A stretch of DNA of 64,000 nt from an uncultured Sulfitobacter sp. (GTDB taxonomy: Bacteria; Pseudomonadota; Alphaproteobacteria; Rhodobacterales; Rhodobacteraceae), in assembly GCA_913060815.1 (NCBI GenBank), contig CAJXSZ010000008.1:62001-126000 (forward strand). Reading direction: 5' to 3'. The translations under genes and the position numbers were made by a program. The first letter of the stretch is position 1; the number at the start of each line of letters is the position of its first letter. The notes beneath the pieces are model-generated. The model had not been told where the DNA came from and made no database searches. It saw nothing but the letters and a program-made list of their open reading frames with translations. Below are positions 25,488 to 34,999 of this stretch, in pieces.

Positions 25488-25964
25488 ATGGTTCAAAACA
25501 CTTCTGATCTGGATCGGTTCGATCAGGCGATTCTTGCGACGCTTGCCGAGGACGGGCGGATCAGCATCACTGACCTGTCCAAGCGGATCGGACTGTCCAA
25601 ATCCCCCACCCAAGCGCGGCTGCGGAGGCTGGAAGAAAATGGCGTGATCCTTGGCTACCGTGCCATGCTTAATCCGATCAGACTAGGCCTTGATCACGTG
25701 GCCTTTGTCGAGGTGCGCCTGACGGACACACGCGAGGCGGCTTTGGCGGCCTTTAATGCGGCGGTGTCACGCGTGCCGCAGATCGAGCAAGCCCATATGA
25801 TTGCAGGGAACTTTGACTATCTCCTGAAAGTGCGGACGCGTGACATGAATGATTACCGCGGGTTCTTGGGGGATACGATTTCCACGCTGCCTCATGTGGC
25901 GTCGACCTCGACCTATGTCGCGATGGAAGCTGTGAAGGAGGTCATGCTGTCGGAGGGGGCGTGA
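25488..25964 (+). CDS. putR: Lrp/AsnC-family regulator, probable PutR
   Basis: A 158-residue protein: helix-turn-helix at about residues 8-60 (LDRFDQAILATLAEDGRISITDLSKRIGLSKSPTQARLRRLE) and a RAM ligand-binding domain (HMIAGNFDYLLKVRTRDMNDYRGFL). Divergent from putA, as in other alphaproteobacteria where PutR activates putA in response to proline. AAGGGG lies about 8 bases before the ATG. The sequence CATAATGC occurs twice in the intergenic region (25390-25397 and 25449-25456), possibly part of its binding site. Confidence 0.88.
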   Translation: MVQNTSDLDRFDQAILATLAEDGRISITDLSKRIGLSKSPTQARLRRLEENGVILGYRAMLNPIRLGLDHVAFVEVRLTDTREAALAAFNAAVSRVPQIEQAHMIAGNFDYLLKVRTRDMNDYRGFLGDTISTLPHVASTSTYVAMEAVKEVMLSEGA

Positions 25965-26008
25965 CCCCGAGGGGTTGACCCCGCAGGCGGCTGCGCCACT
26001 TTTGGGTC

Positions 26009-26578
26009 ATGCGTATTCGTTTTGCCCTAGCCGTGATGGTCGGCCCCGCTCTTGCTTCTGGCGCGTTTGCGCAGGAGTGCCCTGCATCTGCTGATGTGAG
26101 TGCCGAGATGGAGGAGCTTTTTGCGCGAGCGCAGGCTGCGAGCGATTTTCGGGAGGGGCAGGCGGTCTCGGATGCGATGTGGAAGGTCTGGCTCCGCGCG
26201 CCTGACGAGGTGGCCCAGCAAGCGTTGGATCGCGGCATGGCGGCGCGCAGCAGTTTCAATTTCCTCGAGGCCTTTGCACAATTTACCAAGTTGACAGAGT
26301 ATTGCCCCGACTATGCCGAAGGCTGGAACCAGCGGGCCTACATCAGTTTTCTGCGCGAGGACTATGAGGCGGCGCTGGTCGATCTGGACCGCGCGCTTGC
26401 GCTGCAGCCGCGCCATGTGGCGGCGCAATCGGGCAGGGGGCTGACTTTGATGAACATGGGCCGCATTGCAGAGGCGCGCACCCAGATGCTGGAAGCCGTG
26501 GCAAATAACCCATGGCTGTCGGAGAAGGCGCTTTTGGCCGATGGCGCGCCGCTGGGGCGCAAAGGTAAAGACATTTGA
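26009..26578 (+). CDS. Secreted tetratricopeptide-repeat protein
   Basis: A 189-residue protein with a Sec signal peptide (MRIRFALAVMVGPALASGAFA, cleavage before QEC). Two or three TPR units follow: FLEAFAQFTKLTEYCPDYAEGWNQRAYISF and DYEAALVDLDRALALQPRHVAAQSG, then a third weaker one. TPRs bind partner proteins; the partner in the periplasm is not evident. Two cysteines may form a disulphide. Confidence 0.8.
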   Translation: MRIRFALAVMVGPALASGAFAQECPASADVSAEMEELFARAQAASDFREGQAVSDAMWKVWLRAPDEVAQQALDRGMAARSSFNFLEAFAQFTKLTEYCPDYAEGWNQRAYISFLREDYEAALVDLDRALALQPRHVAAQSGRGLTLMNMGRIAEARTQMLEAVANNPWLSEKALLADGAPLGRKGKDI

Positions 26579-26619
26579 GACATTTACACCGCCCGTAAGC
26601 ACGGTATGTTGCAGGCGAT

Positions 26620-26705
26620 GCGGGCGTGGTGGAATGGTAGACACACCAGACTTAAAATCTGTTGGGCGTAAGCCCGTGGGGGTTCAAGTCCCCCCGTCCG
26701 TACCA
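26620..26705 (+). tRNA. tRNA-Leu (anticodon TAA)
   Basis: 86 bases with encoded CCA. Acceptor GCGGGCG pairs with CGTCCGT (two G-U pairs), anticodon loop CTTAAAA gives TAA, a long variable arm (GGGCGTAAGCCC) marks a class II tRNA, and the T arm is GGGGG-TTCAAGT-CCCCC. Confidence 0.95.
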
Positions 26706-26780
26706 GTTTTCCTTCAGCAAGATACCGCGCTGCACGTTTGGGTTGGCGCAACCAAGATCGGCTGCGCCAGCGTTCGCGGA

Positions 26781-27350
26781 TTAGACCTTCAGTGGGGTAT
26801 CACTGCGAGTCCAGGCCAGCGGTTTCACCGGTTCGTCAAGGGGGGTCTCGGCTACGTGATTGATGTAGTTTGATATTACTTTTTGCGACAGACCAAGGAT
26901 GATGTCGAGCACGGCGCGGTGGCTGTAGCCTGCGGCGAAGAACGTGTTCATCTGTGCTTCTGACACCGTACCACGAGAGCGTACCATCTGGATTGTGAAT
27001 GTCCGCAATGCCTCGAGCTTGTCGGAGGGAAGGGGCGTTTCATTGCGCAGAGCTTCGGTGATTTCGTCGCTGACCTTCATGCGCATGGCGATGCCTGTGT
27101 GCGCGGGTACGCAATAGTGACATTCGTGCTCCACGTTGATGGCCTGCCAGACGACGGTCATCTCATCAGCGTCAAAGGCTGTTTCGGTGAACAGCTTGTG
27201 CAATACCTGATACCCTTCAAGCACCTGAGGGCTTTCGGCCATGACCTTATGCAGGCCAGGCAAGCGGCCAAAAGCCTTCTGGCTTTGCTCCAGCAGGGGT
27301 TTTGATCCGTCAGGAGCGGTGTCGAGGTCGTGTGAGGGAAAATCAGTCAT
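26781..27350 (-). CDS. Carboxymuconolactone decarboxylase/AhpD-like protein
   Basis: A 189-residue all-helical protein. EHECHYCVPAHTGIA contains the CxxC and downstream histidine of the AhpD-like peroxidase branch of the CMD family. Such proteins reduce peroxides or act in aromatic-compound metabolism. AAGGAA precedes the ATG by 7 bases. It is divergent from a TetR-type repressor, and two near-identical operators lie between them, so it is probably the regulated target. Confidence 0.88.
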   Translation of the reverse strand: MTDFPSHDLDTAPDGSKPLLEQSQKAFGRLPGLHKVMAESPQVLEGYQVLHKLFTETAFDADEMTVVWQAINVEHECHYCVPAHTGIAMRMKVSDEITEALRNETPLPSDKLEALRTFTIQMVRSRGTVSEAQMNTFFAAGYSHRAVLDIILGLSQKVISNYINHVAETPLDEPVKPLAWTRSDTPLKV

Positions 27351-27391
27351 GTCGTTTCCTTTTCTATAAGATATGTCCCGTTTGTTCTTTC

Positions 27392-27431
27392 TTGAGTGAT
27401 TGTTCAAGTATATAATTGAGCGAACACTCAA
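27392..27431. promoter_or_regulatory. Paired TetR-type operators
   Basis: TTGAGTGATTGTTCAA (27392-27407) and TTGAGCGAACACTCAA (27416-27431) are imperfect palindromes related to each other when one is reverse-complemented; both share TTGAG..TTCAA-type arms. TATAAT (27411-27416) lies between them, so binding would block the promoter. This matches the usual layout for a TetR repressor divergent from its target. Confidence 0.7.
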
Positions 27432-27443
27432 AAAGGTGAAATC

Positions 27444-28013
27444 GTGCCGCGCAAGCCTGAATACGACCGAGACGAGCTGATCGACCGCGCCCGCGACTTG
27501 TTCTGGAAGCAGGGCTGGGCGGGCACATCGCTCAAGGATCTGGAACATACGCTTAAGATGAAGCCGGGCAGTTTTTACGCGGCCTTTGGCTCCAAGGCGA
27601 AGCTGTTTGAGCTGGCGTTGGACCGGTATGCGCAGGGCGGGGTGCGGCGTCTCAAGGCGCTGGCCGATACGCATGGCGCGCTTGGCGCGCTTCAGCGCTA
27701 TCCCGCAATGCTGGTAGAAGGAGAAAGCGCACCGGCAAAGGCCTGCATGCTGGCCAAGGCGGTGCTGGAGACAGGTGGGAAGGAAGATGCTCTTGCCGCG
27801 CGGGCCAATGCGCATCTGTCAGAGATGGAAGCCACATTCGCGTGCCTTTTCAGAGCAGCGCAGGCGCAGGGAGACGTTTCAAAGGAGGCTGATCCTGACA
27901 AGCTGGCACGCCGCTACCAGTCTGATCTGCTTGGGCTGCGCGTGTCAGCAGAGCGCAGCGGCGTGGATGCAAAAGCTATTGCCCGCGAGATTGCGGAAGG
28001 TTTGACAGCGTAG
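27444..28013 (+). CDS. TetR-family repressor
   Basis: A 189-residue regulator starting at GTG with AAAAGG 8 bases before it. The DNA-binding helices are YDRDELIDRARDLFWKQGWAGTSLKDLEHTLKMKPGSFYAAFGSKAKLFELAL (about residues 7-60); the C-terminal domain would bind a small ligand through its helices and has one cysteine (C94 region). Divergent from the AhpD-like gene, which it likely controls together with itself. Confidence 0.9.
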   Translation: MPRKPEYDRDELIDRARDLFWKQGWAGTSLKDLEHTLKMKPGSFYAAFGSKAKLFELALDRYAQGGVRRLKALADTHGALGALQRYPAMLVEGESAPAKACMLAKAVLETGGKEDALAARANAHLSEMEATFACLFRAAQAQGDVSKEADPDKLARRYQSDLLGLRVSAERSGVDAKAIAREIAEGLTA

Positions 28014-28036
28014 CGGCACGTATCACGCGCCGCTAC
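28010..28036. terminator. Bidirectional hairpin between tetR and metG
   Basis: GTAGCGGC (28010-28017) pairs with GCCGCTAC (28029-28036). It lies across the tetR stop and just before the convergent metG stop. No T-run, so strength is unsure. Confidence 0.5.
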
Positions 28037-28040
28037 TACG

Positions 28041-29765
28041 CTAGTCGCGCTTGCCCGCGAACCGCTCCGCCCATTCCTCACGCTGCTCATCGGTGATCTT
28101 GGCAAACAGCACTTCGGGCACTTCGAATACGTGCCCAGCGGGGAGTTGTGACACGGCGGCGGGAACGTCGTCGGGCCAGCCTGCGTCCTCTATCTTCATG
28201 CCTGCCAGCATCTTCGCCGCCGCATCGGGGATGAAGGGTGCTGCGAGGGTCGCGTAAAGCGGGATAAGGTTCAGCGCGAGGCGGGTTTGCGCTGCCGCCT
28301 GATCGGGGTCGGTCTTGAAGGTGCTCCACGGCGCTTGGGCTTGGAGGTATTCGTTGCCAGCGGCCCAGATCGCGCGCAGCTCGGCTGCGGATTTGCGCAC
28401 TTCCATGGCGTCCATCAGCTCGGCATAGCGGGCCACGCGGGTGGTGAGGTCTGCGATGAGGGCGTGCTCGGGCTCACCGTATTCGCCGCCCGTCGGCACG
28501 GCCTCCGTGAACTTCGAGCGGCAGAATTTAGTGATGCGGCTGACGAAGTTGCCCAGCACGTCGGCGAGGTCCTTGTTCACGTCCGTCTGGAAGGCTTCCC
28601 ATGTGAACTCCGCATCCGATGTCTCTGGCGCGTGGGACAGCAGCCACCAGCGCCAGTAGTCGGCGGGCAGGATTTCCAGCGCTTGGTCCATGAAGACGCC
28701 GCGCCCGCGTGAGGTGCTGAACTGTCCGCCGTCATAGTTGAGGTAGTTGAAGCTTTTGATGTAATCGACCAGCTTCCACGGCTCAGCCGAGCCCATGATC
28801 GTGGCGGGGAAGCTGAGCGTGTGAAACGGCACGTTATCCTTGCCCATGAACTGGGTGTAGCGAACATCATCGGCACCTTTGTCGGTGCGCCACCAGCGTT
28901 CCCAGTCAGTCCCTTTGCCTGCATCGACCCATTCGGCGCCGCAGGCGATATATTCGATGGGGGCATCGAACCAGACATAGAAGACCTTGCCCTCCATCCC
29001 CGGCCAATCTGCGTCGCCGCGTTTGACGGGCACGCCCCAGCTGAGGTCACGGGTGATGCCGCGGTCTTGCAGACCGTCGCCGTCGTGCAGCCATTTCTTG
29101 GCGATAGAGGTGGTCAGAACGGGCCAGTCGGATTTTGAGCTGATCCAGTCGCTCAGGCGGTCCTTCATTGCGGATTGGCGCAGCATCAGGTGCTTGGTCG
29201 CGCGCATTTCCAGATCGGTCGCACCCGACACGGTAGAGCGCGGGTTGATCAGGTCTTCGGGATCAAGCTGTTTGGTGCAATTGTCGCATTGGTCGCCGCG
29301 CGCGTCCTCGAACCCGCAATTGGGGCAGGTGCCTTCGACATAGCGGTCGGGGAGGAAGCGGCCATCGGTTTCCGAGTAGATCTGGCTTTGCTCGACTTCC
29401 TCGATCAGCCCTTGGTCAGCCAGCGCGCCCGCGAAGTGCTGGGTCAGGCTCTTGTTCTGCTCGGATGAGGAGCGGCCGAAGTGGTCGAAGCTGAGGCCAA
29501 AGCGCTCTGCGATGTCGGCCTGCACGGCATACATTTCGGCACAGTATTCGGCGACGGGCTTGCCCGCTTTTGCGGCAGCCAATTCGGCGGGGGTGCCGTG
29601 TTCGTCGGTGGCGCAAAGAAACAGCACCTCATTGCCGCGCCCGCGCTGGTAGCGGGCATAAAGATCGGCGGGAAGCTGGCTGCCCACCAGATTGCCGAGA
29701 TGCTTGATCCCGTTGATATAGGGGATGGCAGAGGTGATGAGGTGACGGGTTGCAGGTTTGGTCAT
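28041..29765 (-). CDS. metG: Methionyl-tRNA synthetase
   Basis: A 574-residue class I synthetase charging tRNA-Met. The HIGH motif is HLGN ([10 protein letters not shown]), the KMSKS equivalent is STSRG ([10 protein letters not shown]), a form common in alphaproteobacteria, and a four-cysteine zinc knuckle CPNC...CDNC sits in the connective peptide. The C-terminal anticodon-binding helices are present; there is no extra dimerisation domain. AAGGAA lies about 8 bases before the chosen ATG. Confidence 0.96.
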   Translation of the reverse strand: MTKPATRHLITSAIPYINGIKHLGNLVGSQLPADLYARYQRGRGNEVLFLCATDEHGTPAELAAAKAGKPVAEYCAEMYAVQADIAERFGLSFDHFGRSSSEQNKSLTQHFAGALADQGLIEEVEQSQIYSETDGRFLPDRYVEGTCPNCGFEDARGDQCDNCTKQLDPEDLINPRSTVSGATDLEMRATKHLMLRQSAMKDRLSDWISSKSDWPVLTTSIAKKWLHDGDGLQDRGITRDLSWGVPVKRGDADWPGMEGKVFYVWFDAPIEYIACGAEWVDAGKGTDWERWWRTDKGADDVRYTQFMGKDNVPFHTLSFPATIMGSAEPWKLVDYIKSFNYLNYDGGQFSTSRGRGVFMDQALEILPADYWRWWLLSHAPETSDAEFTWEAFQTDVNKDLADVLGNFVSRITKFCRSKFTEAVPTGGEYGEPEHALIADLTTRVARYAELMDAMEVRKSAAELRAIWAAGNEYLQAQAPWSTFKTDPDQAAAQTRLALNLIPLYATLAAPFIPDAAAKMLAGMKIEDAGWPDDVPAAVSQLPAGHVFEVPEVLFAKITDEQREEWAERFAGKRD

Positions 29766-29822
29766 GGCGCGCGCTTCCTTAGGATTGCTCCCTCCCTTAA
29801 CCGTTGGCGCGTGTGGGATCAA

Positions 29823-30971
29823 TCAGTGCAGCGCAGTGGTGATGGATTTGCGCAGATCGCTATAGGCAGCGGATTTGAGGCTGCCCTGCCAATTGGCGAC
29901 AAACACAGCCCCTGTGTCAGATGCGACGAAGATGGCACCCGCGCGGCGGGCGGGCGTTTTGCTGCGCCACAGGCCTGTGTGGCTCATAGTGTGGCGGTCA
30001 TCCTTGTAGCGGTGAAACACGCCAAGGCCCGCACCGCTTTTGCGGTCGTAAGCGAAAGCGGCGGGGTCGGAGCTCCAAGGACGGTCAGGGCTGTGCCAGT
30101 GCATCAGAAACCGCGCATAGTCGCTGGCGGAAACGGACCAGCCGCCGAATCCTGCCGTGGCCCACATGCGCCCGCCGACCTGTGCACCCAGCGCGCCCGC
30201 GGGGGCCATGGTGATGTCAAAGCAGGTGTCGCCATAACTTCTCCCCGACATGCCTTCGATGATCTGACCCAGAATGGCGTAGTTCACGTTTGAGTAGACG
30301 TGTTTGCGGCGTTGCTCGAGGTGCGCAGGATCGCGCAGCGCGCTGCGGGCAAAGTGGATCTGGGTATAAAGATTGCGCCCTTCGCCTGCTGTCTCGTCAG
30401 CGTCGATGTTCTTGGGCAGGCCACTGGTGTGGGTCACGAAAGAAGAGAGCGGTAGTTTTGCGATCTGGGGATGCGGGGTCGTGTTGAGATCGCGCCAGAC
30501 GTGGGTGAGGTCTGAAATGGGGCTATTCCAGTCGTACGGGGATTGCGCCAGCAGCGTGTTGAGGCACATGGCGGTAACAGCTTTTGACAAGCTGGCGACG
30601 GGGTAAGCGGTGTCAGCATCACGGCTCATGCCTGCGGTGTGCAGGACGGTGCCCTCAGCGCCGAGCGCCATGGCGCTCTTGGTGATCTTGTGACGGGCCA
30701 TCCAGTCGCGCCATGCTGTCTCGACCCGTGCGCGATCAAGCGGTTGGTTGATTTCCGGTTCGTCCGCTGGTGCGGGTAACGTGGTCTGCTGTTGCTGGGA
30801 TGGCTCTGGAAGGGCAGTCTTGTTGAGGTGACCCAAGGGAGCGGGAAGTGCTTGTTGCGGTGCTGAAGCTGCCTCGACGCTGATGGTTTCGAAGCCTACG
30901 AGCTTGACAGGGCCGAAGATATACAGCCCAGCAATAAGCGTAAGGGCAATGAGGCCGCGCACCAATGACAT
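29823..30971 (-). CDS. Beta-lactamase-family serine hydrolase, membrane-anchored or secreted
   Basis: A 382-residue protein with an N-terminal hydrophobic segment (signal anchor, about 5-25), then a Pro/Gln-rich linker, then the serine-hydrolase domain. The active site shows S-x-x-K (VASLSKAVT) and Y-x-N (YSNVNY), with a later SHTGLW region in place of the KTG-type motif. Such class C-like proteins are D-Ala-D-Ala peptidases or esterases rather than true beta-lactamases. AAAGGG precedes the ATG at 30971. Confidence 0.85.
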   Translation of the reverse strand: MSLVRGLIALTLIAGLYIFGPVKLVGFETISVEAASAPQQALPAPLGHLNKTALPEPSQQQQTTLPAPADEPEINQPLDRARVETAWRDWMARHKITKSAMALGAEGTVLHTAGMSRDADTAYPVASLSKAVTAMCLNTLLAQSPYDWNSPISDLTHVWRDLNTTPHPQIAKLPLSSFVTHTSGLPKNIDADETAGEGRNLYTQIHFARSALRDPAHLEQRRKHVYSNVNYAILGQIIEGMSGRSYGDTCFDITMAPAGALGAQVGGRMWATAGFGGWSVSASDYARFLMHWHSPDRPWSSDPAAFAYDRKSGAGLGVFHRYKDDRHTMSHTGLWRSKTPARRAGAIFVASDTGAVFVANWQGSLKSAAYSDLRKSITTALH

Positions 30972-31034
30972 AACCAACCCTTTCTATGGTGGATTGGTCA
31001 GGGGTAGCCCGTTATTCTGTCAACACTGCGGCGA

Positions 31035-32261
31035 CTATTTGAACTTTTCGCGCTCTCGTCGGAACAGGCGACCCACCACAAAGCTGGTGCGCGGTGCGTT
31101 GACATAAGCTGTGCGGCGCAGCGCTGTGCGCCCTGCCAGCATGCGGCTGAGGCCGAAAATAATCAATGAGGCGTGGCCCGCAGCGAGCATGATGAACATG
31201 GCCTCGGGGCCGTAATTCTCGATCAGAACAGATGCGCCATAGGGGGCGGCGATGGCGCCCATGGCGAACCAGAACATGAGCGCTGCCGACAGCTCCACCC
31301 GCTCGTCGGAGCTTGCGAAATCATGGGCGTGGGCGGCCGCGACGGAGTAGATCGGAAAGGTCGTGAGGCCGAAAAGGGCGGACGAGAGCAGGATGCCGAA
31401 GACGCCCGTGCCCGCCAGAGACAGCGTGACGCCGCAGCTGAGGATGGCAGCAACCGAGAGCCAGATCAGCACTTTGCGGCGGTCGAATTTATCGGCGATC
31501 CAGCCCACGGGAAGCTGTGCAAAAGCGCCGCCGATCACGAAAGCCGCGAGGAACCACGCGATCTGGCCTGCTGTCAGGCCCATCTCCTGACCGTAGATCG
31601 GGCCGACCATGCGAAACGACGCGCTGCTGAGCGCCGCCACGATCACGCCAGCCACAGCCAGCGGCGAGCGGACGAAGGCCAGTTTGGGGCGCAGGCGCAG
31701 TGATTTTGGGGTCTCGGGCTGGGAGGCCGTCGTGAGCGTGATGGGCAGAAGGGCGGCGCAGCACAGAATGGCGAGGATGTTGTAGGAGATGTAATCGGCT
31801 GGTGCGAGGATGCCGATGATGCCTTGGGCCGCCAAGCTACCTGTCATGTCGACCATGCGGTAGGTGCCCATGGCGCGGCCCCGTGTCTCGTTTCTGACTT
31901 TGGCCTGCAACCATGCCTCTACCACCGTATAGCACCCTGCGACACAAAGGCCCGAGGCGACGCGCATCAGTGCCCATGCGTAGGGGTCGATCACCATCAT
32001 ATGCGCGATCAGCCCGATGCTGCCTGCAGCGGTAAAGGCGGCAAAACTGCGCGAGTGGCCGATGCTGCCCATCAGGCGCGGGGCAAACCAGCAGCCGATG
32101 AAGAAGCCCACAAAATGCGCCGAGCCGAGCATACCAAGCTCTTGCCGCGTAAAGCCCAGCTGCGTGCCAGACAGCACATCCAGCGGCCCCACGCCGCCAG
32201 AGGAGAGTTGGAGCAGAACAACCGAGAAAAACAGCGCCGCAAAGGAGATCATCATCCGCAT
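31035..32261 (-). CDS. MFS transporter (YcaD-like)
   Basis: A 408-residue protein with twelve predicted membrane helices and the MFS loop signature between helices 2 and 3 (CWFAPRLMGSIGHSRSF), repeated as GWIADKFDRRKVL between helices 8 and 9. The sequence resembles the YcaD branch of unknown substrate. It is a single gene, divergent from the aldo/keto reductase; no neighbour reveals the cargo. Confidence 0.88.
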   Translation of the reverse strand: MRMMISFAALFFSVVLLQLSSGGVGPLDVLSGTQLGFTRQELGMLGSAHFVGFFIGCWFAPRLMGSIGHSRSFAAFTAAGSIGLIAHMMVIDPYAWALMRVASGLCVAGCYTVVEAWLQAKVRNETRGRAMGTYRMVDMTGSLAAQGIIGILAPADYISYNILAILCCAALLPITLTTASQPETPKSLRLRPKLAFVRSPLAVAGVIVAALSSASFRMVGPIYGQEMGLTAGQIAWFLAAFVIGGAFAQLPVGWIADKFDRRKVLIWLSVAAILSCGVTLSLAGTGVFGILLSSALFGLTTFPIYSVAAAHAHDFASSDERVELSAALMFWFAMGAIAAPYGASVLIENYGPEAMFIMLAAGHASLIIFGLSRMLAGRTALRRTAYVNAPRTSFVVGRLFRREREKFK

Positions 32262-32427
32262 GGCCTATGGATGCGCCACGTGCCGCCAGAAATATAGAGG
32301 AAATCGACACCGCTGTTCTGTTTGCGCCAGAAGCGCATGCAAATTTTGCAGACCCGCATAGAAAAGCGGTTGCGACTGTGCAGGTGCGGGGCGATGGTGC
32401 GCACAGCTACGCGCAAAGGAGAATGCT

Positions 32428-33471
32428 ATGCAGATGACCAAATTGGGCCGCACCGATATCGAGGTGTCGAAATTCTGTTTAGGCTCCATGACGTGGGGCA
32501 CTCAGAACACCTTTGCCGAGGGCCATGCCCAGATCGACCGTGCGCTGGAGGCGGGGATCAATTTTGTCGACACGGCCGAGATGTACCCCGTCAATCCGCT
32601 GAGTGAAGAGACGCAGGGCCGCACCGAAGAGGTCATTGGGGAGTGGTTCGCCAACGGGGGCGCGCGTGACCGCATGGTTTTGGCCACGAAACATTCGGGC
32701 AATGGCATCAAATACGTGCGGGACGGCGGCGATATCACGCCCGCATCCATTCCGCAGGCGGTTGAAGGCTCTCTGAAGCGGCTCAAGACCGATTTTATCG
32801 ACCTCTATCAGTTTCACTGGCCCAATCGCGGCAGCTACATGTTCCGCAAGAATTGGACCTATGATCCCACGTCACAGGACCGCGCGGCCACGCTCCAGAA
32901 TATCGAGGATTGTCTGGGCGCTTTGCAGATCGAGGTCGATAAGGGCCGCATCCGCGCCTTTGGTATGAGCAACGAAAGCGCGTGGGGGCTGACCCAATGG
33001 GCCAATGCGTCCGAGCGTGTGGGCGGGCCGCGGGTGGCCACCGTGCAGAATGAGTATTCGCTGATGTGCCGCCTCGCCGATACGGACGTGGCAGAGTGTT
33101 TGCACAATGAAGACATCGGTATGCTGTCTTTCTCGCCGCTGGCCACAGGGCTGTTGACGGGTAAGTATCAGAACGGAGCGGTGCCTGATGGCTCTCGCCT
33201 GTCGCTCTCGCCCGAATTGGGCGGACGCAAGACGCCGCGTGCGTTTCAAGCGGTAGATGCCTATCTTGCCGTTGCGGAAAAACACGGTCTGGACCCTGTG
33301 CATATGGCCATGGCCTTTGTCCGCGACCGCCCGTTTATGGCGAGTGCCATTTTCGGGGCGACCTCGATGGAGCAGTTGGAGCGGATCATCGCGGGGGCCG
33401 ATGTGGTGCTAAGTGATGAAGTGATGGCTGACATTGATTTGGCGCACCGCGCGCATCCGATGCCCTATTGA
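32428..33471 (+). CDS. Aldo/keto reductase (Tas type)
   Basis: A 347-residue NADP-dependent TIM-barrel reductase. It shows the family N-terminus (LGRTDIEVSKFCLGSMTWG), catalytic D-Y-K-H equivalents including FVDTAEMYP, LATKHSG and DFIDLYQFHWP, and the cofactor end FGATSMEQLERI. The N-terminus and length fit the E. coli Tas branch. AAAGGAG lies 8 bases before the ATG. Substrate unknown. Confidence 0.92.
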   Translation: MQMTKLGRTDIEVSKFCLGSMTWGTQNTFAEGHAQIDRALEAGINFVDTAEMYPVNPLSEETQGRTEEVIGEWFANGGARDRMVLATKHSGNGIKYVRDGGDITPASIPQAVEGSLKRLKTDFIDLYQFHWPNRGSYMFRKNWTYDPTSQDRAATLQNIEDCLGALQIEVDKGRIRAFGMSNESAWGLTQWANASERVGGPRVATVQNEYSLMCRLADTDVAECLHNEDIGMLSFSPLATGLLTGKYQNGAVPDGSRLSLSPELGGRKTPRAFQAVDAYLAVAEKHGLDPVHMAMAFVRDRPFMASAIFGATSMEQLERIIAGADVVLSDEVMADIDLAHRAHPMPY

Positions 33472-33560
33472 GCCCAAAGCGACATAAAGACGACGCGTTT
33501 GGGGATGGCAGCGCACCCCTCCGTCACGCAAGATAACAGGACGTAACGAAGGAGATCATC

Positions 33561-34472
33561 ATGCCGCTTGCTATGAATCGCGAGGTGTTTATCACCTGCG
33601 CCGTCACCGGATCGGGCGCGACCCAAGACCGCAGCCACCATGTGCCGCGCAGCCCCGAGCAGATCGCCGACAGCGCCATTGCGGCTGCTAAAGCGGGCGC
33701 TGCCGTGGTCCATTGCCACGTGCGCGACCCCGAGACAGGCGCGCCAAGCCGTGATGTAGGCATGTTCCGCGAAGTGACCGAGCGTATCCGCGACAGCGAC
33801 ACGGATGTGGTGCTCAACCTCACGGCGGGGATGGGCGGCGATATCGTCTTCGGCGATGTGGAGAACCCGATGGACCTCAATCAAGAGGCCACAGATATGG
33901 CGGGCGCAACCGAGCGGATGGCCCATATCACTGAATGCCTGCCAGAGATTTGCACGCTCGATTGCGGCACGATGAACTTCGCCGAAGCCGATTATGTGAT
34001 GACCAATACGCCCGGCATGCTGGTGGCGATGGGACAGATGATGACCGATCTTGGCGTGAAGCCCGAGATCGAGGCGTTTGACACAGGCCATCTTTGGTAC
34101 GCCAAGGAGTTGGTGGCGCAGGGCGTTCTCGATAGTCCTGCGCTGGTGCAGCTGTGCATGGGCGTCAAATGGGGCGCGCCAGATGATCTCAATACATTCA
34201 TGGCGATGGCCAATAATGTGCCCGATGACTGGACGTTTTCGGCCTTTGGTTTGGGGCGCAACCAGATGGCTTATGTTGCGGCATCCGTGCTTGCAGGCGG
34301 TCATGTGCGCGTGGGGCTGGAGGATAACCTGTGGCTCGACAAGGGTGTGTTGGCCGAAAACCACGAGCTGGTGACCCGTGCGCGCGGGATCATTGAGGGC
34401 ATGGGGGCCAGCCTGATCGGGCCCGAGGCTGTGCGCGAAAAGCTGGGTCTGCAAAAGCGCATGCCGCGATGA
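33561..34472 (+). CDS. 3-keto acid cleavage enzyme (BKACE), probable dehydrocarnitine cleavage
   Basis: A 303-residue member of the BKACE family (formerly DUF849). The zinc-binding HCHVRDP motif and the C-terminal GGHVRVGLEDN are both present. BKACE enzymes condense a beta-keto acid with acetyl-CoA to give acetoacetate and a new CoA ester. Here the gene is coupled to a carnitine dehydrogenase-thioesterase fusion, which points to 3-dehydrocarnitine as substrate and betainyl-CoA as product. AAGGAG precedes the ATG. Stop overlaps the next ATG. Confidence 0.9.
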   Translation: MPLAMNREVFITCAVTGSGATQDRSHHVPRSPEQIADSAIAAAKAGAAVVHCHVRDPETGAPSRDVGMFREVTERIRDSDTDVVLNLTAGMGGDIVFGDVENPMDLNQEATDMAGATERMAHITECLPEICTLDCGTMNFAEADYVMTNTPGMLVAMGQMMTDLGVKPEIEAFDTGHLWYAKELVAQGVLDSPALVQLCMGVKWGAPDDLNTFMAMANNVPDDWTFSAFGLGRNQMAYVAASVLAGGHVRVGLEDNLWLDKGVLAENHELVTRARGIIEGMGASLIGPEAVREKLGLQKRMPR

Positions 34473-34999
34473 GGCTTTGGCTGGGGGCTGCGGTGTTGGC
34501 GCTGGGCGCCTGTGCCGCACAGGTGCCGTCTTCCACGCCGAGCGGTCCCAGCTTTCGCAACCAAAGCGCACCCATCGGAGTGACATCACGCTTCAATGCC
34601 AAGGAATTCGAAGGCTTGTGGTACGTGCGTGCAGGGTTTGACCCCGACATCAGGCGTATGGCGATAAGAATGATGGAGACGCCAGCGGGCCGCGTGATGC
34701 GCCTTGGCGTGTTTGTGTGCGATGCGGCGGGGGTTTGTGGTGATTTTGCCGAAGATCTACCTGTCAAAACCCTTGGTAAGGGGCGGTTTGTAGTGACCAT
34801 GCCCAACGGTCAGGCCCGAGAGATGTGGGTGCTTTGGGTCGATGAGGGTTTTCGGACTGCGGTGCTGGGAAATAAGACAGGCGAGTTCGGCTGGATCATA
34901 GACCGCAGCACCACGGGCGGCGCAGACCGTATCAAGGCAGCGCGCGAGATATTGGATTTCAACGGCTATGCCGTGCAGATGCTGAGGACAGTGAAATGA
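34469..34999 (+). CDS. Lipocalin-like lipoprotein in the carnitine operon
   Basis: A 176-residue lipoprotein: the signal ends in LGAC with the lipidated cysteine at 15. The segment FEGLWYVRAGFDP recalls the G-x-W first-strand motif of bacterial lipocalins (Blc-like), and the rest reads as beta strands ending in a helix (ADRIKAAREIL). It overlaps both neighbours by 4 bases (ATGA), so it is made with the carnitine enzymes. A periplasmic ligand-binding role for this pathway is inferred from position only. Confidence 0.75.
   Translation: MRLWLGAAVLALGACAAQVPSSTPSGPSFRNQSAPIGVTSRFNAKEFEGLWYVRAGFDPDIRRMAIRMMETPAGRVMRLGVFVCDAAGVCGDFAEDLPVKTLGKGRFVVTMPNGQAREMWVLWVDEGFRTAVLGNKTGEFGWIIDRSTTGGADRIKAAREILDFNGYAVQMLRTVK

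Noticed and set aside
33465-34589. 374-codon minus-strand frame over the BKACE gene
   Set aside because: The + strand encodes a clear enzyme with catalytic motifs in full; the reverse frame has typical shadow composition.
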